Shown: positions 58,763 through 64,000 of the stretch, piece by piece
Layout of the letters: each line of letters begins with the position of its first letter
How positions within the stretch are numbered: the stretch's first letter is position 1
Assembly (NCBI GenBank): GCA_002314455.1
Contig: DCFZ01000036.1
Span: 75,940-139,939, forward strand
From: Lentisphaeria bacterium UBA1791
Lineage (GTDB): Bacteria; Verrucomicrobiota; Lentisphaeria; Victivallales; Victivallaceae
DNA: 64,000 nt
Direction of reading: 5' to 3'
Translations under genes and position numbers: made by a program
Notes under the pieces: generated by a model
Database searches by the model: none
Seen by the model: only the letters and a program-made list of their open reading frames with translations
Told to the model about the DNA's origin: nothing

Positions 58763-60973
58763 ATGGCAGCGTGGATCTGGGCGCAAGAGAAGATTGCGCC
58801 GCATCAGCTTGCACTTTTTCGCCGCGCGTTTGAAGTCAAAACACCGGGGAACTACCGTTTTCGCATCAGCGCCGAAAGCAACTATTTCGCCTTTTGCGAC
58901 GGGAAGGAATTTCTGCGCGGACAATATTCCGATTATCCGGAAAGAAAAAGCTTCACCGAATGCGAATTGACGCTCGCCGCGGGGAAGCACGTGCTCGCCG
59001 TCTCCGTCTATTATTGCGGAAGCGATTTCCAAAGTTGCTGGCCGAGCGACACCCCCGGGATGTGGTGCGAATTGGAAAATATCGTTTCCTCTGACTGCGA
59101 GTGGCGGGCAAAACTTTCCCGCGCCTTGTTGCGCGACCGCATCGACGCAGTTGATCCGCAGGTTGGATTTGCGATCGGATTCGACGCGAATTCAGCGGAA
59201 AATTTCACCGATCCCAAGTTCGACGACCGCCATTGGCAGCATGCCATCGCCATGGACAAGACGCCGGAACTTTTTCCGCGCCCCGTCCCGGTGATGGAGC
59301 AAACGCGCGTCGAGGCGCGCTGCATCGAAAAAGGCACCCTCTTGCGTCAAGGCGTCGCCGATCAGCCGTACGCGTTGACGATGGCGCAAGATGCGTTGCG
59401 CGTCGACCGCGGCAACGGTTCCTTTTGGATTTTCGACCTCGGATGCGAACGCACCGGGTTACTCGAACTTCACTGCAACGCGCCATCCGGTATCGTCATC
59501 GACATCGCCCACGGGGAACATCTCGCCGACGATCGTGTCCGCTGCCGCATCGGCGAACGGAATTTCGCCGACCGCTACATCACGCGCGAAGGGGTGCAGA
59601 CGTTCCGGCTTTTCCGGCGCATCGGCGGCCGCTACGTCGAACTTCACGTCATCGACAACGCCGATCGGGTAAAAGAGCTCACGCTTGCCATCAGTGAGGA
59701 AACGCTCCCCCTCCCCCCGTACGCCACGCAACATTGCGGCAATCTTGACTGGATGAAAATGCTCGACAACAGCATTCGTACGCTCGTTTGCTGTATGCAC
59801 GAGCACTACGAGGATTGTCCGTGGCGGGAGCAGTCTCTCTACGGTTACGACACCCGCAATCAGATGCTTTTCGGCTACTATTTGTGGGGCAATTACGATT
59901 ATGCCGCCGCCAACTGGAAGCTCTTTGCCGACGGCGTGCGCCCCGACGGATTGTTGCGGCTCAACGCGCCGAGCAGGATCGGCCCGCCGATCACAAGTTT
60001 TGCGATCGCCTACGTCACGGCAATCTACGAGCACGAACTCTTTTCCGGCAACCGGAAAATGGCGGATCTTTGTCTGGACGCCGCGCGCGGCATCGCCGAT
60101 GCGTGTATGCGCAACGTCGATGAAGAAACGAAACTTTTCCTTACCCCGGCAGGCGACGGCATCTGGCATTTCTACGAATGGCGCGACGGGCTCGACGGCG
60201 GCAACGGCAGCGGATTGGATTTTTCCCAGCTCGGCGGCGCGCCGCGCATGGAGTCAATCTACAATCTCTACCTGATCGAGATGCTCGAAAATCTCGCCAA
60301 ATCAACGCGCGACGACCGCTTCCGCCGCGAGGCTGAAATTCAACGCGAAATCGTGCGCAAGGTCTTTTACGATTGTCAACAACGCGTCTTGCGCACCCGG
60401 CGCGACAGCGACCAGTTGCACGCGACGACGCAAGCGCTCGCGATCTGGCTCGGCGTCGTGCCGCCAGACGATGTGCCGCAACTTTTGACGCGCATTCTCG
60501 ACGGGGAATTCATTTCCATTTCATTGAGCGCGCTGCACTATCTCATTCGCGCGCTGATGCGCCAGGGCGGCGAATATTGCCGCCGCGCTCTGGATCTGAT
60601 GCAGGAAAAATTTCTGCCGATGACCCGGGGCGACTCGACGACTATGTGGGAAACGGAAGACGGCGCCGCCGCCTTTGAAAATGCAGGCAGTCTCTGCCAC
60701 GGCTGGAGCGCGCTGCCCGTCTGGTTTTTCAGCCGCTACCTCCTCGGCATTGAACCGTTGACGCCGGGATTTGCAAACTTTGCCGTCGACGTCACGCGTT
60801 TTGCCGAATTCGGCGACGTTTCAGGCGGAGTCGTCACGCCGCACGGCAAGATTCGCGTTTCCTATGATGCGAACGGCAAAGTGCTCACGCTCCGTCATCC
60901 GCAGGGGACGACGCCCGATATTTCGGCGCGCACGCGGCAGTCGTTTGAAAAGATCGACGTTCTGCTTGGCTGA
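58763..60973 (+). CDS. Alpha-L-rhamnosidase-like enzyme (GH78)
   Basis: 736 residues without a signal peptide. Beta-sandwich modules occupy about 1-320 (WIWAQEKIAPHQLALFRRAFEV, AGKHVLAVSVYYCGSDFQSCWPSD). The (alpha/alpha)6 catalytic domain begins near 330 and carries HYEDCPWREQSLYGYDTRNQML, which matches the GH78 DCPxRExxxxxGD region, then NDG-type loops and TMWETEDGAAAFENAGSLCHGWSALP near the end, followed by a C-terminal beta sandwich. It would cleave rhamnose or a related sugar from plant or bacterial glycans, apparently in the cytoplasm. It shares an operon with the metallophosphoesterase. Confidence 0.88.
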   Translation: MAAWIWAQEKIAPHQLALFRRAFEVKTPGNYRFRISAESNYFAFCDGKEFLRGQYSDYPERKSFTECELTLAAGKHVLAVSVYYCGSDFQSCWPSDTPGMWCELENIVSSDCEWRAKLSRALLRDRIDAVDPQVGFAIGFDANSAENFTDPKFDDRHWQHAIAMDKTPELFPRPVPVMEQTRVEARCIEKGTLLRQGVADQPYALTMAQDALRVDRGNGSFWIFDLGCERTGLLELHCNAPSGIVIDIAHGEHLADDRVRCRIGERNFADRYITREGVQTFRLFRRIGGRYVELHVIDNADRVKELTLAISEETLPLPPYATQHCGNLDWMKMLDNSIRTLVCCMHEHYEDCPWREQSLYGYDTRNQMLFGYYLWGNYDYAAANWKLFADGVRPDGLLRLNAPSRIGPPITSFAIAYVTAIYEHELFSGNRKMADLCLDAARGIADACMRNVDEETKLFLTPAGDGIWHFYEWRDGLDGGNGSGLDFSQLGGAPRMESIYNLYLIEMLENLAKSTRDDRFRREAEIQREIVRKVFYDCQQRVLRTRRDSDQLHATTQALAIWLGVVPPDDVPQLLTRILDGEFISISLSALHYLIRALMRQGGEYCRRALDLMQEKFLPMTRGDSTTMWETEDGAAAFENAGSLCHGWSALPVWFFSRYLLGIEPLTPGFANFAVDVTRFAEFGDVSGGVVTPHGKIRVSYDANGKVLTLRHPQGTTPDISARTRQSFEKIDVLLG

Positions 60974-60976
60974 TTT

Positions 60977-61258
60977 TCAGCGCAGTTTCAACAACGCTTC
61001 GCCACCCGTCATCCCGACGGTCACGCCGCGTTGCGCGGCGGCGAGCGAAACTTTTTTCACGGCGGCATGCACCATGTCGTCGTAATTCTTGACGCCGCTC
61101 ACGATCGCCAGCGCATCGCCGATTTTGTCGGCGGTCTCGACGGCAAAGTAGCCGCAACCGAGCATCCCGTGCGAAGCTTGGATCAGGAGGATCGAACCAT
61201 TTTCCGTTGCAATTTTATGAGCGTCAAACGTCACGCCATCGTAAGTGAATTTTTCCAT
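60977..61258 (-). CDS. DUF1805 family protein (YunC-like)
   Basis: 93 residues, the full length for DUF1805. The family feature is the middle segment SILLIQASHGMLGCGYFAVETADKIGDALAIVSGV (ASxGMLGCGYF and VSGVKNYDDM), ending AQRGVTVGMTGGEALLKL. Function unknown for the family; it forms small trimers in known structures. AAAGGA precedes the ATG. It stands tail to tail with the GH78 gene (three bases between stops) and has its own promoter. Confidence 0.9.
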   Translation of the reverse strand: MEKFTYDGVTFDAHKIATENGSILLIQASHGMLGCGYFAVETADKIGDALAIVSGVKNYDDMVHAAVKKVSLAAAQRGVTVGMTGGEALLKLR

Positions 61259-61280
61259 AACGCGTCCTTTCTTTTACCAT

Positions 61281-61309
61281 AAAATAGCGCGATTCCTGCG
61301 CAAAAACAA
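61281..61309 (-). promoter_or_regulatory. Promoter of the DUF1805 gene
   Basis: Minus strand TTGTTT (61309-61304), 17-bp spacer, TATTTT (61286-61281), 23 bases before the start codon. Confidence 0.6.
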
Positions 61310-61453
61310 CTTTTTTCTCTCAACGTCGACAGATTTGCTTTCCTTTGACGTATATAGGCAATGGAGCAACATGCAAGCGGGCAACCTCATCCTCTGCGGA
61401 AAGTTTGCCCAACAGGCTTTTACTGGTCGCCGGATAAAGGATCGCTATAATCT

Positions 61454-63442
61454 CTATTTTTCCGGTACAGCTGGTTCGTCGGCGAAAGTCGCCGTAAGAT
61501 TCGGCGTCATTTCCCGCAGTTGAGGCAGATCGGTGATCTGCAATATGCCGAAAGGCATCGCCGACTGCGGATACAGCGTATACTCCTTTGCCGCCATATT
61601 GCGCCACGAAAAGGGCGCGTCAACAAGTTCGACGCCGGCAATTTTGTCCTGCAGTAAAAACGCCGCGACGAGAGCGGGCAGCGTCCCCAATCCGCGTGCC
61701 GACAGATAAATCTTTTCCGCGCCGTTTTGCCGCAACAAAGCGACCGCGCCGAGAATGTCGCGCACTTTGCCGCCAAACACCAAATGCCCCGTCAGAATGC
61801 CGAGCGCATCGTAATGATAATCCGCCTGATAGGGGGCGAAAAAGCGCCGCTCAATCTGATTGGCGCCGGAAGGCGCCAACGCGCCGACGCCGCGCACATC
61901 CAATCCCCACACGGGGAGTTTGCTTTCCAGTGCGGGCAACTCCTTTTCGGCGGAAAGATGCGGAATATACAAGACAACTTCCTTTGATTTCGGCAAAAAA
62001 AAGTTGCCGTTCCACGCGGGATAGTAGAGGATGCTCGACACGCGATCATTTTCCGTTTCCAGCGCGAAGCGCGAGAGGTACAGTTTATCGTTTGCCGTCG
62101 ACAACACGCGTAAAACGCGGTATTCCGGCACGGCGTCAAGATCGGTGATTTCCAACTTCCGCTTCAACGCCGCCGTCAATTGATCGCGCGTCAACGCCGC
62201 ATTTTCCGGGATCAGCGCGAGGATCATCGCGTGGAGATCTTTGGCGCCCGGCACATTGGCAACGTCGCCCTGCGGCGCGGCGTTGAGCGACGCCGGAGGC
62301 GGCAATACGAGCGCGGCGTTTTCCTGAAAAGCATCGCGTTTACCCAAGATCACGCGCCGCATAAAACGGTACATTGCATTGCGGTTTTCGATCGAGTAGC
62401 CATGCGTCGTCGGCCCGACGAAAAGCTCGGCGTTTTCCGCCTTGCCGAGCAACGTGTAGATCTTTTGGATCTCGGCAAAGCTTTCCCGCGTGCCGCGCAC
62501 GTCGAAAAAGTCTTTTTCCTGCCCCATCACCAGCACGGGATTCGGCGCGCGGCAGATCAAAAGATCCGCCATTTCCACGCCGTCCTGCAAGATGCCGGGG
62601 ATGATCTGCTCGGCGTCGACGGGAAGTTCGTTTTCGATGTTGCGCCGGAATGAAGTGATGTAGCAACTGGGCGCGACGATCTTCACGCGGTCGTCAAAGG
62701 CGCCGAGAAAGGCCGCCATCGTGCCGCCGCCGGAATTGCCGGTGACGGCAAGTTGACTCAAATCCGCTTCCGGTACGGTTTCAAGATAGTCGATCGCGCG
62801 GATGAGATCCCAGAGCCGCCACGCGCCGAGCGTTTCGCCGAGCAGAAAGAGCTGTTTGCCGCGCATATTGTGTTCACCGCTCGACGTCAACGCAATCGGT
62901 TGCGCAACGCGCGCGAACTGCAATCTTTCCCCCTGCGAAACGGGGTCGACCGCAAAGACCGCGAAGCCCGCTTTGGCGAGCGTGATGCAACAGCGTAAGT
63001 AAGCGTCGCTTTGGCGACCGGCGACCGAATGACCGACGGTGAAAACAACGGCTGGAAACTTCCCCGGCTGATCCGGCAGAAAAAGCGTCGCCGTGACGGG
63101 ATACCCCGGACGGCTGAAGTAAAGAACGTTGCGCGCAATGTAGCCATCGCCCTGATAAACGCTGGTCAATTTGGCGTTGAGCGGAGATTTTTCGTTTGGG
63201 AAGCGGAGTTTCGAGCGGATCTTTTGGCGTACGGTTTTTACATATTTTTGTGCCGACGCCGCGTCCGTGATGGCGGCAAAGCGCGTTTTCCGCAATGCAA
63301 AATTGGCGCGGGCGACGTCGACAAAGTGATCCTGCAAAAAATTGCCGAAATGAGTGCGGTCAAGATCATTTTCCGTGACCGCCGCCCCGAGCGCGCCCGC
63401 CGCAACGACGAGCGCCGATATGAATAATTTTTTCATTTTCAT
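61454..63442 (-). CDS. Secreted double alpha/beta-hydrolase (acetylxylan-esterase-like)
   Basis: 662 residues with a signal peptide (about 1-20). The first half (about 75-370) is a complete alpha/beta hydrolase: TVGHSVAG oxyanion region, nucleophile Ser237 in VTGNSGGGTMAAF, acid Asp near 311-314 and His347 in THGYS. The second half (about 400-640) repeats the fold but its nucleophile elbow reads SARGLGTLPAL, with Gly where Ser is expected, so it looks inactive. Family relatives act as acetyl esterases on glycans in PVC and Bacteroidota. It is monocistronic and divergent from the TRL-like gene. Confidence 0.85.
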   Translation of the reverse strand: MKMKKLFISALVVAAGALGAAVTENDLDRTHFGNFLQDHFVDVARANFALRKTRFAAITDAASAQKYVKTVRQKIRSKLRFPNEKSPLNAKLTSVYQGDGYIARNVLYFSRPGYPVTATLFLPDQPGKFPAVVFTVGHSVAGRQSDAYLRCCITLAKAGFAVFAVDPVSQGERLQFARVAQPIALTSSGEHNMRGKQLFLLGETLGAWRLWDLIRAIDYLETVPEADLSQLAVTGNSGGGTMAAFLGAFDDRVKIVAPSCYITSFRRNIENELPVDAEQIIPGILQDGVEMADLLICRAPNPVLVMGQEKDFFDVRGTRESFAEIQKIYTLLGKAENAELFVGPTTHGYSIENRNAMYRFMRRVILGKRDAFQENAALVLPPPASLNAAPQGDVANVPGAKDLHAMILALIPENAALTRDQLTAALKRKLEITDLDAVPEYRVLRVLSTANDKLYLSRFALETENDRVSSILYYPAWNGNFFLPKSKEVVLYIPHLSAEKELPALESKLPVWGLDVRGVGALAPSGANQIERRFFAPYQADYHYDALGILTGHLVFGGKVRDILGAVALLRQNGAEKIYLSARGLGTLPALVAAFLLQDKIAGVELVDAPFSWRNMAAKEYTLYPQSAMPFGILQITDLPQLREMTPNLTATFADEPAVPEK

Positions 63443-63463
63443 CGATCGAGATACCCTGCGTAA

Positions 63464-63492
63464 AATATATCATGGATTGTTTTGATTTGCAA
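63464..63492 (-). promoter_or_regulatory. Promoter of the double-hydrolase gene (shares -35 with the opposite promoter)
   Basis: Minus strand TTGCAA (63492-63487), 17-bp spacer, TATATT (63469-63464), 22 bases before the start codon. The -35 hexamer is a palindrome and is also the -35 of the plus-strand promoter. Confidence 0.65.
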
Positions 63493-63515
63493 GATAAGAA
63501 AGAAAAGTGTATATT
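63487..63515 (+). promoter_or_regulatory. Promoter of the TRL-like lipoprotein gene (shares -35 with the opposite promoter)
   Basis: TTGCAA (63487-63492), 17-bp spacer, TATATT (63510-63515), 32 bases before the ATG. Both promoters have the same spacing and identical boxes. Confidence 0.7.
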
Positions 63516-63547
63516 ACATCTATGTTTCAAAAAAGAAAGGTTGCATT

Positions 63548-63940
63548 ATGAAGAAACTTCAGCTTTCTCTCGTTGCCGTCGCACTCGGCCTCGTTGCCGC
63601 CGGCTGTTATGTGCCCAACAACACCTACAACGGCGTTCTGCCGGGATTGCTCTACACGCAGGAAACTCACACCAACCACGTCGGCACTCAGCTCACGGAC
63701 GCTTCTCACGTCAAGATCGTCAAGCCCGTCCACGGCAGTGCGACCGCGATCAACATTCTCGGTCTCGTTGCCGCCGGCGACTGCAGCGTCCGCGATGCCA
63801 AAGCGGATGCGCTGGAAGACATCGTCGCCGCCGACGACGTGCTCAATATGCAGGTTTCCACCCGCGTTTTCAGCATCCTCGGCATTTTCACCAGCATCAC
63901 AACGCAAGTCGACGGTGTGGCGATCCGCTACCACCGGTAA
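63548..63940 (+). CDS. TRL-like family lipoprotein
   Basis: 130 residues from the ATG at 63548, with AAAGG upstream. Signal peptide with lipobox VAAGC (Cys20). The mature part matches the TRL-like family: NGVLPGLLYTQETHTNHV, then GSATAINILGLVAAGDCSVRDAKADA (key GSATxINILGLVAxGDxS) and a final strand with VFSILGIFTSITTQVDG. These lipoproteins are common in spirochaetes, Bacteroidota and PVC bacteria; their function is not known. After the stop the last 60 bases of the window show no gene. Confidence 0.85.
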   Translation: MKKLQLSLVAVALGLVAAGCYVPNNTYNGVLPGLLYTQETHTNHVGTQLTDASHVKIVKPVHGSATAINILGLVAAGDCSVRDAKADALEDIVAADDVLNMQVSTRVFSILGIFTSITTQVDGVAIRYHR

Positions 63941-64000
63941 GCGACAGCTTTTTTTGCCCTCATCTGATTTCGTAACGTGGTGAGAACAAGAGAGGGCTCA

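Overview
The window is a dense, moderately GC-rich bacterial chromosome segment with 56 recognisable protein genes (one cut by the left edge), two tRNA genes, and no phage, insertion sequence, CRISPR array or rRNA. Lipobox lipoproteins, a WaaG-like LPS glycosyltransferase and LolA-like and AsmA-like proteins indicate a Gram-negative cell. Ribonuclease Y, single-chain GlyRS, a long KMSKR-type IleRS, V-type ATPase subunits I and K, RNase HIII, TRL-like and LA_2272-like secreted proteins, and several secreted carbohydrate esterases fit a member of the PVC group. Lentisphaerota (Victivallales-like, often gut-associated) is my best guess. This is inference from gene content; no rRNA is present to test it.

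Layout. 1-4.1 kb: tail of an HI0933-type flavoprotein, then a hexuronate operon (uxaB-uxaA-MBL hydrolase). 4.1-9.6 kb: ileS-apbE-rluA and tRNA-Lys-rpmB on the minus strand. 9.7-11.3 kb: a calcium-repeat (FG-GAP) protein with an unusual N-terminus. 11.4-15.2 kb: 5-formyl-THF cyclo-ligase-rny-aldehyde dehydrogenase behind a structured leader. 15.4-18.1 kb: nadC-ruvA-phosphatase-thioesterase. 18.4-24.8 kb: a minus operon dapA-phosphatase-like-proA-ntpI-ntpK-membrane protein. 24.9-31 kb: lipoprotein, EamA transporter, small secreted proteins, acetylxylan esterase, AsmA-like protein. 31-33.5 kb: topA with an unusual C-terminus. 33.7-41.4 kb: LolA-like lipoprotein, Gfo/Idh/MocA oxidoreductase, glyS, trmO, and a pyruvyltransferase-FrhB fusion. 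41.5-46.4 kb: tRNA-Asn, ugd, and rdgB-decarboxylase-waaG. 46.5-50.7 kb: tilS, metXW, frr and a small HTH regulator. 50.9-54.1 kb: lipoprotein-yicC-cysE-yggS. 54.3-57 kb: rnhC-CYTH-rarA. 57-64 kb: secreted glycan-related genes (binding-module protein, metallophosphoesterase, GH78-like enzyme, double hydrolase) and a TRL-like lipoprotein.

Three themes stand out. First, promoters are very uniform: nearly every transcription unit with a visible promoter has a TTGnnn box, a 17-bp gap and TATATT or a close relative, and one divergent pair appears to share a single palindromic -35 hexamer. Second, a hairpin repeat family with an internal 9-bp tandem repeat sits in three tail-to-tail gene junctions and shows a compensatory stem change. 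Third, several proteins have altered architectures: a TopA whose zinc fingers are replaced by three repeats, a phosphatase with Ser at the catalytic Cys position, and an FG-GAP protein with a peptide-precursor-like start.
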